Assembly: GCA_052148715.1 (NCBI GenBank)
Contig: JBKQHQ010000257.1
Location: forward strand, 1 to 34,599
Direction: 5' to 3'
Origin: JBKQHQ01 sp052148715
GTDB lineage: Bacteria > Pseudomonadota > Alphaproteobacteria > Rhizobiales > Xanthobacteraceae
DNA length: 34,599 nt
Position numbers and translations under genes: made by a program. Shown here piece by piece: positions 16,986-24,564 of the stretch; the stretch's first letter is position 1; each line of letters begins with the position of its first letter. The notes beneath the pieces were generated by a model that searched no databases, had not been told where the DNA came from, and was given only the letters and a program-made list of their open reading frames with translations.

Positions 16986-17870
16986 ATGCAGATCGGTCTC
17001 GCCGGGCTCGGCAAAATGGGAGCGGCCATTGGGGCACGCCTACTCGAGGTGGGGCATGCGCTGACGGTCTGGAACCGCACGAGCGGCAAGGCGAAGCCGC
17101 TCACGGACGCCGGTGCTACCGAGGTCGGAACCCCGGCCGAGCTCGCACAGCGCGCTGAATTGGTCATAACGATCCTGACCGATGCGGCGGCGATCGACGC
17201 GGTTTACGGCGGTCCATCCGGGCTGCTTGCGGGCGACGTTAAGACCAAGCTGTTCATCGACATGAGCACGGTGCAGCCGGCAACGCCGGTCGCGCTAGCC
17301 GAAAAGGTGCGGGCAGAGGGCGCTGCCTTCGTGGAGTGTCCGGTCGGGGGCACCATCGGCCCCGCGCGGGCAGGGAAGCTCTTGGGTCTGATGGGTGCGG
17401 AGCCGGCGGACGCCGAGCGTGCCGAGCCCATCCTGCAGCAGCTCTGCCGCCGGATCGAGCGTTGCGGGCCGGTCGGCGCCGCGGCGGCGATGAAGCTTGC
17501 GATCAATCTGCCGCTGCTGGTTTCCTGGCAGGCGTTCGGCGAGGCCTTCGCGCTCTGTCAAGGGCTCGGCTTCGAGCCGCAGCACTTGCTCGATCTGTTC
17601 ACCGATATTTCGGCGACCACCAACGCGCTGAAGGCCCGCGCCCCCATGATCGTCGCCATGCTCGAGGGCCGCAACGAAGGGCCGACCACGTTCGATATCG
17701 ATTCGGCGCGCAAGGATCTGCAGACCATGCTCGGCGCGGCGAAAGCGCGCGGCGTCGAGCTGCCGCTCGTCGAGCGAACCCTCGCCTGCTTCGACGAGGC
17801 GAGCCGGAACGGTTGGGGCTTGCGCGATGGGTCTGCGGTGCCCGTGTACTGGTCGAGGCGCGGTGGCTGA
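16986..17870 (+). CDS. NAD(P)-dependent beta-hydroxyacid dehydrogenase (GlxR/HIBADH-like)
   Basis: Cytoplasmic dehydrogenase, 294 residues, about 290 being usual. The Rossmann motif GLAGLGKMGAAIGARLL is at residue 4, DMSTVQPATP marks the cofactor-domain end near residue 94, CPVGGTIGPARAG is the substrate motif near residue 118, and the catalytic Lys sits in GAAAAMKLAINLPLL near residue 170. The partners may be tartronate semialdehyde, succinic semialdehyde or 3-hydroxyisobutyrate; sequence alone does not decide. The GLGKMG Rossmann variant with an Arg at the end of beta-2 (VWNRTSGKAK) suggests NADPH preference. It is divergent from its paralog at 15884-16789 and is followed by a 307-base non-coding gap. 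Confidence 0.9.
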   Translation: MQIGLAGLGKMGAAIGARLLEVGHALTVWNRTSGKAKPLTDAGATEVGTPAELAQRAELVITILTDAAAIDAVYGGPSGLLAGDVKTKLFIDMSTVQPATPVALAEKVRAEGAAFVECPVGGTIGPARAGKLLGLMGAEPADAERAEPILQQLCRRIERCGPVGAAAAMKLAINLPLLVSWQAFGEAFALCQGLGFEPQHLLDLFTDISATTNALKARAPMIVAMLEGRNEGPTTFDIDSARKDLQTMLGAAKARGVELPLVERTLACFDEASRNGWGLRDGSAVPVYWSRRGG

Positions 17871-18177
17871 CTGGACGGCCATCCATGATGATGGCGGCTG
17901 CGTGCCGATCACGTCGACCCGCATTAGATTTTCAGATCACTATTTGATCTGGTTAACCATTCATTAAGGAAGACGAGCGGGCTTGCCAATTTTCAGATAT
18001 AAGGCGGCCTCGGTTACCTGACACGAGGGGGAAACGATGTTCAGGCGCCGCGGCTCGCCACCTGATAGACCATCCAACACCTTCTGACACGCACTTGCTG
18101 TCCAGTCGCCTGTTCGCAAGGGTCTGCGTCGATTGATCATTCCGCCGATCCGGCCAGTGATCGGAACGGAGCTGGTT
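17871..18177. other. Non-coding gap with inverted repeat
   Basis: No gene is supported. A perfect 7-base inverted repeat CAGATCA/TGATCTG with a 5-base loop lies at 17933-17951, directly followed by the palindrome GGTTAACC (17951-17958). The motif TTTTCAGAT occurs twice (17929-17937, 17990-17998). A very short frame of 16 codons opens at an ATG near 18037 after GAGGGGGAAAC; it may be a leader peptide or chance. Confidence 0.4.
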
Positions 18178-18615
18178 ATGCGTATCTGCGTCTTTGCGAT
18201 GACGGGCATCCTGTTATCCGGCTGCGCTAGTCAGAGGTTGCTGCTGGATGCCAGCATCGACGCCGGCGGCTACGTGACGCTCAGGAACAAGGGCCCGGTG
18301 GACTGGAAAGACTGTCTGATCCGAGTGAAATCGTTCGGGCCTCGAGCGCCGCGCTGGTTCCTATGGCGCCGGGGAGATCTACCCGCAGGCGCGAGCGCCC
18401 GCTTCGATCTGCGCGCCTTCAAAAACTACGAGGATCAGCGCTTGAATCCATTCTCGCATCAGATCAATCAACTGGACGCCAATTGCGCGAACGGAGAGGG
18501 CTGGCTGTTCGCTCAAGAAGTAGCGGGCGAGCAAGATCGTCTGCACATCGCGGCCGGGCTAGGACCTCGAAAAAAGCCCCCTGCGGGCTTGGTGCTGCAA
18601 TCGCCGGTCCGTTGA
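18178..18615 (+). CDS. Small hypothetical lipoprotein
   Basis: A 145-residue protein of unknown function. The N-terminus MRICVFAMTGILLSGCASQR is a lipoprotein signal with lipobox LSGC, so Cys16 should be lipidated and the protein anchored in the inner or outer membrane on the periplasmic side. I chose ATG 18178, which has GGAG seven bases before; an in-frame TTG at 18133 would place 15 extra residues ahead of the signal. The mature part has a beta-rich look (ASIDAGGYVTLRNKGPVDWKDCLIRV) and three Cys. The last 15 codons contain a hairpin that likely terminates the convergent dehydrogenase gene. Confidence 0.75.
   Translation: MRICVFAMTGILLSGCASQRLLLDASIDAGGYVTLRNKGPVDWKDCLIRVKSFGPRAPRWFLWRRGDLPAGASARFDLRAFKNYEDQRLNPFSHQINQLDANCANGEGWLFAQEVAGEQDRLHIAAGLGPRKKPPAGLVLQSPVR
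18570..18590 (-). terminator. Intrinsic terminator for the Ldh_2 gene, inside the lipoprotein coding end
   Basis: On the minus strand the sequence reads as stem AAGCCC, loop GCAGG, stem GGGCTT, then a run of six T. It lies about 48 bases past the dehydrogenase stop at 18638 and within the last codons of the convergent lipoprotein gene. Confidence 0.7.
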
Positions 18616-18637
18616 ATCGCCTTCGGCAGCACGGCGC

Positions 18638-19705
18638 TCAAATCGGCGGCGTCACGCCCACCTTCCGGGCGGCGGCCTGCAGGCGCGACCACGTGCCCGT
18701 CGCGATCGGAATGCCGGAGGCCGCTTGCTCCACCAGCAGCGCATCACCGCGTTCGCCCGGCAACAGGATCCGCTCGACGCCTTCGGCGCGCGGCAGGGCC
18801 GTGATGGCGGCGCCGAGCTTATCGGCCTCGCTGGCAAAATCTTCAAAGCTGCCGAAGGCGGCGATGTCGACCGCGATGACGACACCGTTGAGCACCGGGC
18901 TTTCCGATGCGGCGCCGCGCAGCAGCGCTGGCGCAATGAGCGGGTTGGCGAGCGCAAGGCTCGACAAGCACTCGATCATGAACGATAGGCCCGACCCCTT
19001 CGGCCCGCCGAGCGGCAGGAGCGTCTTGATCTTGTGCGGGTCGGTGGTGTCGCGGCCCTCGGCGTCGATGCCCCAACCGGTCGGGACCGATTTTCCGGAA
19101 TCCTTGGCATTGAGGATTTTTCCGTTGGAGACCGTCGAAGTCGACATGTCGAGGAGATAAGGGCGGTGCGTCTTCGCCGGCACGGCGATCGCGATCGGGT
19201 TGGTCGAGACGCCGGCAGCCCGCGCGCCGTGATACGCCATCATCGGTCCCGACGCGGTCATGACGATGCCGGCCATGGATGATTCCGCAACCTTCAGCGC
19301 GTAGTACCCGATCGCGCCGGCGTGGGTGATGTTGCGCGCCGCGCACCAGCCGACATGGGTTTCGCGGGCGCGGTCGATCGCCTCCTCGACCGCCCGCAGC
19401 ATCGCGATCGGGCCAGGCGCGCGATCGGCGTCCAGCACCGCGATCGCCCCCGCGCGCCGGTCGATGCGCATGTTGGGGCGCGGATTGATCGCCTCCCTGC
19501 CGATGAGGTCGAGGTAGCGCGGGATGCGGATCACGCCGTGCGAGTCGACCCCGCGCAGATTGGCCCATACCAGCACCTTCGCCCATGCATCGGCGGTGGC
19601 GCGGTCGAGCCCCGCCGCCACGAAGATCTCGGCGGCGAATCTCAAGAGGTCGTCTTTGCTGATCCGGATCGCTCCGTCGGTCACCGTTTGCTTCGCCTCC
19701 GCCAT
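18638..19705 (-). CDS. Malate/L-lactate dehydrogenase family oxidoreductase (Ldh_2)
   Basis: NAD(P)-dependent 2-oxoacid reductase of the Ldh_2/MDH2 type (the ureidoglycolate, malate, sulfolactate dehydrogenase group), 355 residues, normal length. Landmarks are LRGVDSHGVIRIPRYL near residue 48 with the catalytic-region His, NITHAGAIGYYALKVAE, a nicotinamide-binding STNPIAIAVPA, DMSTSTVSNGKI and GGPKGSGLSFMIE. I chose ATG 19705, which gives MAEAKQTV; an in-frame ATG at 19747 is possible, and neither has a strong ribosome-binding site. It is divergent from the GlcG-like gene. A terminator follows at 18570-18590. Substrate unassigned. Confidence 0.9.
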   Translation of the reverse strand: MAEAKQTVTDGAIRISKDDLLRFAAEIFVAAGLDRATADAWAKVLVWANLRGVDSHGVIRIPRYLDLIGREAINPRPNMRIDRRAGAIAVLDADRAPGPIAMLRAVEEAIDRARETHVGWCAARNITHAGAIGYYALKVAESSMAGIVMTASGPMMAYHGARAAGVSTNPIAIAVPAKTHRPYLLDMSTSTVSNGKILNAKDSGKSVPTGWGIDAEGRDTTDPHKIKTLLPLGGPKGSGLSFMIECLSSLALANPLIAPALLRGAASESPVLNGVVIAVDIAAFGSFEDFASEADKLGAAITALPRAEGVERILLPGERGDALLVEQAASGIPIATGTWSRLQAAARKVGVTPPI

Positions 19706-19905
19706 CGAACGAACGCGCGGGCCGGCTCGATTGACCGACCGATGCACGCGCGGCTATATGTTAGACGAGAGCGCGTATCAATGAAGTTGCATCGGCACTG
19801 CGCGCAATCGATCCCAGATTTGGTCGCATTCTCCTCAAGAGACCGGTATCGCACCTTGCCGGAAACCGCTCTTGCCGTTCCGATTGCAACAACCACGGAG
19901 CCGCC
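19706..19905. promoter_or_regulatory. Divergent intergenic region, Ldh_2 versus GlcG-like operon
   Basis: These 200 bases carry both outward promoters. The segment near 19750-19790 is less GC-rich (TATATGTTAG on the plus strand), a likely promoter area, but I cannot place -35 and -10 boxes with confidence. Confidence 0.4.
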
Positions 19906-20352
19906 ATGTCAATGCTGACGCTTGCCCAAGCTTCCACCATCGTCGATGCCGCGCTGAAAAAGGGGCGCGATGCGAACTTGCACCCGCTCACGGTCGCGGT
20001 GCTCGATGCCGGCGGCCACCTCGTCGCCTTCAAGCGCGAGGACAAATCGGGAATCCTCCGCTTCGACATTGCCTATGGCAAAGCCTGGGGCGCGCTCGGC
20101 ATGGGCTTTGGCTCGCGCACCTTGGCGACCCGCGCTCCCAAGGCCGGGATGTTCTTTACCGCTCTCGCGGCGGTGAGCGAGGGGCGCTTCATTCCGGTTC
20201 CCGGCGGCGTCTTGATCCGCGACGGGGAGGACAACATTATCGGCGCCGTCGGCATTTCGGGCGACGTGTCGGATCGCGACGAGGAATGCGCCGTCGCCGG
20301 CATTCAGGCGGCGGGGCTGAAAGCCGATCCCGGCAAGTCCGAAGGCGTTTGA
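19906..20352 (+). CDS. GlcG/HbpS-like (DUF336) family protein
   Basis: A 148-residue protein of the GlcG/HbpS heme-degrading or heme-binding fold. Family landmarks are TVAVLDAGGHLVAFKRED near residue 30, PVPGGVLIRD near residue 100 and GAVGISGDVSDRDEECA near 115. Genes of this family are often found beside glycolate, diol and aromatic catabolic enzymes, where their function remains poorly defined. ATG 19906 has GGAG nearby. The next gene starts 15 bases after the stop, so the two form an operon. Confidence 0.88.
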   Translation: MSMLTLAQASTIVDAALKKGRDANLHPLTVAVLDAGGHLVAFKREDKSGILRFDIAYGKAWGALGMGFGSRTLATRAPKAGMFFTALAAVSEGRFIPVPGGVLIRDGEDNIIGAVGISGDVSDRDEECAVAGIQAAGLKADPGKSEGV

Positions 20353-20367
20353 TAGGGGAGAACACGG

Positions 20368-21018
20368 ATGAAATTTTATTCCTTCTGGCGCTCGCTCGCC
20401 TCCTACCGCGTGCGGATCGCGCTCAATCTCAAAGGGCTGAAGCCCGAGGTCTTCGATGTCGACTTGATCAAGGGCAAGCAGCGCGAGGACGCCTTTCGCG
20501 CGGTCAATCCGCAAATGGTGCTGCCGGCGCTGATCGACGGGGACGGACCGCCGCTGTTCCAATCGCTGGCGATCATCGAATATCTCGATGAGACCCACCC
20601 GCAGCCGCCGCTTCTGCCGCGCGAGCCGCGGGCGCGGGCGCGGGCGCGCGGATTGGCGCAGATCGTCGCCTGCGACTCGCATCCGCTGCTGGTGCCGCGC
20701 GTGCGGGAGTATCTCGAGCACGAGCTCAAGCTCGACGAAGCGACGCGGCTGAAGTGGATTCAGCACTGGGTCGGCGAGGCGCTCAAGGCGATCGAGATCA
20801 ATCTCGTCTCGAGCCCGGGCACTGGCCGCTATTGCGTCGGCGACAGCGTCACGGTCGCCGACATCTGCCTGGCGAGCCAAGCGGCCGGCGCAGATTTCTT
20901 CAAGGTCGACCTAAAACCCTTCCCGACCGTGCGCCGCATCGTCGACACGTGCCTGAAGGACGACGCCTTCGCCCGCGCGCATCCGCTGAAACAGCCGGGC
21001 GCGCCCGCCGCGATGTGA
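20368..21018 (+). CDS. maiA: Zeta-class glutathione transferase / maleylacetoacetate isomerase-like protein
   Basis: A 216-residue glutathione transferase with an N-terminal thioredoxin fold and a C-terminal helical domain. The region SFWRSLASYRVRIALNLKG matches the zeta motif with the active-site Ser kept, while the central Cys of the classical SSCS is Ala. QSLAIIEYLDETHP holds the glutathione-contacting Ser, and GDSVTVADICLASQ is the N-capping box of helix 6. The likely role is cis-trans isomerisation of maleylacetoacetate or maleylpyruvate in homogentisate or gentisate breakdown, but no homogentisate dioxygenase or fumarylacetoacetase gene is present here. The ribosome-binding site GGGGAG precedes ATG 20368. 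Confidence 0.85.
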   Translation: MKFYSFWRSLASYRVRIALNLKGLKPEVFDVDLIKGKQREDAFRAVNPQMVLPALIDGDGPPLFQSLAIIEYLDETHPQPPLLPREPRARARARGLAQIVACDSHPLLVPRVREYLEHELKLDEATRLKWIQHWVGEALKAIEINLVSSPGTGRYCVGDSVTVADICLASQAAGADFFKVDLKPFPTVRRIVDTCLKDDAFARAHPLKQPGAPAAM

Positions 21019-21267
21019 ACGGCCGCTACCGCCTTCGCGGCCCCGCGGCATCTCATCATCGCGCGTCGCCCGTGGTCGGCGATGCGCGCCGCGTTGATTT
21101 TCCGCCGCAACCGGTAAATTCCTCCGCCGCCGAGCTGAGCTTCCAGGGCGCCACCCGCCCACCGCTGCCCAACCGGCAACTCGACCGCTCCCACCTTTGA
21201 CAGAAGGTCACGGGCCAAGGATGCTGGGCGACAACACAAAGCCTTGCAGACGGATCAGGAGGAGGAA

Positions 21268-22455
21268 ATGGCCCTTAACACGGATCGCATCCGCACCACG
21301 CATGTCGGCAGTCTCGTGCGGCCGCCTGCGCTGATCGAGTACCTGCGCAAGATTCAGGACAACGAACCGTACGACGAGCGCGCCTACGAGGCTTGTCTGA
21401 CCGACTCCGTCGTCGAGGCGGTCCGTCTGCAGGCCGATGCCGGCATCGACATCGTCAGTGACGGCGAGTACGGCAAGTCCGTGAACTGGGCCTTCTACGT
21501 GCACCGGCGCCTGAAGGGCCTCGAGCGGCGGCCGCTCACGCCTGAGGAGGCGAAGGACCCGATGAGCATCGTGCTGGGCGGGCGCGACCGCGAAGCCTTT
21601 CCGGAGTTCTATGCCGAGTACGACGGCCGCATGCTGCGCAATTCGAGCGCGCCGGTGCGGCCGGTGGTGACGGGACCCTTGAGCTATTGCGGCCAGGCGG
21701 AATTGCAGCACGATATCAAAAACCTCAAGGCAGGTCTTGCGAAGGTCAAGGTGGAAGGCGCCTTCTTGCCGGTGGTGGCGCCGGCGAGCGCGCTCCCCAA
21801 TGCCAAGCTCGAGCACTATCGCGACGAAGAAAGCTTTCTGTTCGCTCTCGCGGATGCGTTGCGCGACGAATACCGGGCGATCATCGATGCCGGGCTCGAC
21901 GTTCAGGTCGACGACGCCTTCCTGCCCTATGTGTACGAAAAGCTCGTCCCGCCGATGACGCTCGCGCAATATCGTCAGTGGGCCGAGTTGCGCATCGCCG
22001 CCCTCAACCACGCGCTCAAAGGGCTGCCGGCCGAGAAGACGCGCTATCACATCTGCTGGGGCAGCTGGAACGGGCCGCATATGTTCGATGTGCCGCTCAA
22101 GGACATCGTCGACCTCGTGCTCAAGGTCAACGTCGGCGCCTACAGCTTTGAGGCCGCCAACCCGCGTCACGAGCACGAGTGGAAGGTGTGGAAGGACGTA
22201 AAGCTTCCCGCAGACAAGGTCCTCATACCCGGCCTGGTGGCGCATTCGACCAACGTCGTGGAGCATCCCGAGCTCGTTGCCGAGCGCCTCCTTCGCTTCG
22301 CCAAAATCGTCGGGCGCGAGCGCGTGATGGCAGGCACCGATTGCGGCTTCTCGCAAAGCCCGCTCGCCGGGCGGGTGCATCGGACCATCATGTGGGCGAA
22401 GCTCAAGTCGCTCGCCGAAGGCGCCAGGATCGCCTCGACCCAATTGTGGAATTAG
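21268..22455 (+). CDS. Cobalamin-independent methionine synthase C-terminal-domain (MetE_C-like) protein
   Basis: A 395-residue single-domain relative of the catalytic half of MetE, like epoxyalkane:CoM transferases and many stand-alone MetE_C proteins. Zinc ligands are visible: His261 and Cys263 in YHICWGSWNG and Cys359 in GTDCGFSQS. The N-terminus RIRTTHVGSLVRP and DIVSDGEYGKSVNW are family marks. I chose ATG 21268, which has an excellent CAGGAGGAGG site; an upstream TTG at 21244 is in frame. The 5-methyltetrahydrofolate domain is absent, so it probably transfers a methyl or alkyl group between a thiol and another carrier. It follows maiA by 249 non-coding bases, so co-transcription is uncertain. 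Confidence 0.87.
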   Translation: MALNTDRIRTTHVGSLVRPPALIEYLRKIQDNEPYDERAYEACLTDSVVEAVRLQADAGIDIVSDGEYGKSVNWAFYVHRRLKGLERRPLTPEEAKDPMSIVLGGRDREAFPEFYAEYDGRMLRNSSAPVRPVVTGPLSYCGQAELQHDIKNLKAGLAKVKVEGAFLPVVAPASALPNAKLEHYRDEESFLFALADALRDEYRAIIDAGLDVQVDDAFLPYVYEKLVPPMTLAQYRQWAELRIAALNHALKGLPAEKTRYHICWGSWNGPHMFDVPLKDIVDLVLKVNVGAYSFEAANPRHEHEWKVWKDVKLPADKVLIPGLVAHSTNVVEHPELVAERLLRFAKIVGRERVMAGTDCGFSQSPLAGRVHRTIMWAKLKSLAEGARIASTQLWN

Positions 22456-22553
22456 GAGCGGCGCGCTCTTTAGATTTCCTTAAAACTAATTGTAGTAAAA
22501 TTTCTGCTGGTTCGCCTAGTTTGGTGCGGAGGTCCGCGCCAAGGAGTGTTGCC

Positions 22554-23285
22554 ATGCGCAAGACCGCCGCCGCCGCATCGATCTTGCTTGCCGTCGGCGG
22601 GACGGCTTTCGCGGCCGATCTGCCGCTAGCGCCACCACCGCCGCCTCTGCCGCCGGCCACGAACTGGAGCGGGTTTTACTTGGGCGCCAATGTCGGGGGC
22701 GCCATCGGCATCGCCCGCGACAGCTACAGCATACCCGGCAACGCGCCGTTCGCCTCGATCAGCAACCCGCTGGCCGGCGCCATCGGCGGCGGCCAGGTCG
22801 GCTATAATTGGCAGTTCTGGCGGATCGTCTATGGGCTGGAGGCCGACATCCAAGGCAGTTCTTCGCGCGGCAGCATCTCTACACCGTGCCTGCCGGGCTT
22901 GTGCGGGCTGCTGCCGTTGTCGGCGAGCTACGGCCAGGACCTTCCCTGGTTTGGAACGGTGCGCGGGCGTGTCGGCTTCACATTGGCGGGCTGGCTCCTC
23001 TACGCGACCGGCGGCTACGCGTATGGGCGGCTGGACACAAACGCGACCGCGACGGTCGGTGCCACCACCGCCGCGCTCAGCATGACCGACTATCTCAGCG
23101 GCTGGACCGCCGGCGGCGGCATCGAACTGGAATTCGCGCCGCGTTGGACCGTCAAGGCGGAATATCTTTATGTCGATCTCGGCAACGCCAATCACAGCTG
23201 GGTCTTTCCCGGAGTGACCACCGTCAATGATTCGGCGCACGTCACCCAGAACGTGATTCGAGCGGGCCTGAATTTCCGGTTCTGA
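22554..23285 (+). CDS. Outer-membrane beta-barrel porin (Omp25/RopB-like)
   Basis: Outer-membrane protein of 243 residues. A signal peptide (MRKTAAAASILLAVGGTAFA, then ADLP) is followed by a proline-rich linker and the barrel start NWSGFYLGANVGGAIG, the hallmark of the alphaproteobacterial Omp25/Omp31 group. Alternating strands such as VGYNWQFWRIVYGLEADIQG, GWLLYATGGYAYG and WTVKAEYLYVDLG lead to a terminal FRF, the usual C-terminal Phe for barrel assembly. ATG 22554 follows AAGGAG. The upstream 98 bases are AT-rich (about 22472-22505), a likely promoter. It is a standard housekeeping-type gene for this group. Confidence 0.92.
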   Translation: MRKTAAAASILLAVGGTAFAADLPLAPPPPPLPPATNWSGFYLGANVGGAIGIARDSYSIPGNAPFASISNPLAGAIGGGQVGYNWQFWRIVYGLEADIQGSSSRGSISTPCLPGLCGLLPLSASYGQDLPWFGTVRGRVGFTLAGWLLYATGGYAYGRLDTNATATVGATTAALSMTDYLSGWTAGGGIELEFAPRWTVKAEYLYVDLGNANHSWVFPGVTTVNDSAHVTQNVIRAGLNFRF

Positions 23286-23544
23286 TCCCGACGGGCATTT
23301 GCGCGGCGCCAAAATCCGCGAACCAAATACGGCGCGCCGTTCTCGCGGGCGGCGCGGGCCGAAAAAAAATCCCCTGGACCGTCCGATGCCCGGCGGGGGT
23401 CGTGGAGAGGGAATTAAATACAGGAGATTTACAGGCGAGGCGCGAAGGCGCGGGTACACATCCCGAAACGCCAAACGCCTTGCGCCGGGGGCTTGCGGCC
23501 GGCGCCGCCTCCTCGCCCGAGGTCTTTGCCGCGGGTGCAAACCG

Positions 23545-23975
23545 TCTTTTCTCCAACTCGATCAGCCTCGTCTCGCGGTCGCCCAACGCGATGAGGGCGC
23601 GGACCGAGGTTACCAAACCCATCACCTGCGTGGCCTCGCCGGGCGACAGGATGCCCCCCGCGCAGGCGGCGACGACCGCTCGGCCGGCCTTGACCACGTC
23701 GCCCGCGCTCTCGATCTCCGGCAGATCGAACGCGACCGGGCGATCGCGCCGCACCGGCAAGAGCAACCCAACGCAAAAGCGCAGCGCTGTCCAGTCGCCT
23801 GCCAAGGCCTTCGCGATGAGCAGGCGGGTGAGTTCCTCCGCCGCGCCCTCGAGCACCGCCTCGAGCGCGAAGGTGGCCTAGTTGCGGGACCCCTTCGGCT
23901 GCGGCCCGAGGGCTCCGCGAATGGTCTCTCGCCACTCATTGGCCTTGCGTCCGCGGCGGGATCGAGGTCATCCAT
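23545..23975 (-). pseudogene. Decayed DUF5681-like gene (frameshift plus premature TAG)
   Basis: Translating the minus strand from ATG 23975, behind a strong GGGGGGAGGAG ribosome-binding site, gives MDDLDP... MSGERPFAEPSG. The family-like continuation PQPKGSRN then appears in another frame and runs into TAG (23878-23880) where relatives recalled from memory have Lys. After the TAG the same frame continues ATFALEAVLEGAAEELTRLL, DRPVAFDLPEIESAGDVVKA and LSPGEATQVMGL to LIELEKR near 23545. One frameshift (between about 23905 and 23920) and one nonsense change make this a pseudogene. The C-terminal limit is unclear; the open frame extends to 23242. Function of the family is unknown to me. Confidence 0.7.
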
Positions 23976-24071
23976 GGTCGTCGGCTCCTCCCCCCGCGTT
24001 GCCCGCCGCAGGCGGCGGCTTGCCGCGCGCGGCCATGATTCGGTCGAGTCCGGCGCCATTCTATCATCTAC

Positions 24072-24095
24072 AGAAATGTTGTCAACATAATTTCT
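24072..24095. promoter_or_regulatory. Palindromic operator-like site upstream of the DUF5681-like pseudogene
   Basis: The core ATGTTG-T-CAACAT (24076-24088) is a perfect 13-base palindrome, flanked by AGAA and TTCT, within an AT-rich patch about 100 bases upstream of the pseudogene's start. This resembles a repressor site. Confidence 0.45.
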
Positions 24096-24452
24096 ATCAA
24101 TCGCGCGATCATCGCATTGCAAGCGATCGGGACCGCACCCTGCCTGCGCGCGACGCGATGGGGTTGCCGGAAGCGGCAGTTTCCGGAGCGGCCAGCTCGC
24201 GACCGCCGACTCCAATTGCGACTGGGACTTGGCAGCAAGCTCACCTGGACACCAATCGGCCCTGTCCGGTACGTGCCAATTCCTGGCTCCGGCACGGCAG
24301 CAAACATCGTCCGCCCGAGCGCCTTCTCGTCGATCACAAGCCCGGAGCTCGTCGCCGGTATGGGTATAGCTGCGGATTTTTTAGCAAGCGCCCCGTTTGT
24401 CGAGCAGTGTCAGCCGTGAGGTCTGTTTTATCGGCTCGCCACAAATTCACAA

Positions 24453-24468
24453 GAAGTTGAACAACTTC
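24453..24468. promoter_or_regulatory. Perfect palindrome upstream of the PAN-domain gene
   Basis: GAAGTTG-AA-CAACTTC, 7-base arms and 2-base centre, lies 97 bases before ATG 24565. Its GTTG..CAAC core recalls the palindrome at 24072-24095. Confidence 0.45.
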
Positions 24469-24473
24469 CCTCG

Positions 24474-24502
24474 GCCGCCCTTGCGGAGAGACCTTGGGCG
24501 GC
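24474..24502 (+). promoter_or_regulatory. Inverted repeat in leader of PAN-domain gene
   Basis: Arms GCCGCCC (24474-24480) and GGGCGGC (24496-24502), 15-base loop, six bases after the palindrome above. A leader hairpin or second half of a regulatory site. Confidence 0.35.
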
Positions 24503-24564
24503 GCTCAATTTGAACGGAATATACCGAAGCCAAGCTCCTTCGCCAAATATCTGGGAGGTGAGTA

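Larger units (their letters stand above)
24096..24564. other. Non-coding or degraded stretch
   Basis: No gene is supported. A plus-strand open frame at 24117-24419 (100 residues) and a minus-strand frame at 24068-24337 both lack ribosome-binding sites, recognisable domains and family resemblance. The 3-prime part is the leader of the PAN-domain gene and contains two inverted repeats, listed separately. Confidence 0.4.

Noticed and set aside
17964..18209. Minus-strand open frame of 81 codons
   Set aside because: No ribosome-binding site or family resemblance and it overlaps the lipoprotein start region.
23286..23360. Possible porin terminator (GC-rich stretch then a run of A)
   Set aside because: The run of A on the plus strand would be the wrong polarity for the porin gene, and on the minus strand no stem directly precedes the T-run.
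24117..24419. Plus-strand open frame of 100 codons
   Set aside because: No ribosome-binding site, no recognisable domain and an overlapping opposite frame of similar quality; treated as non-coding.
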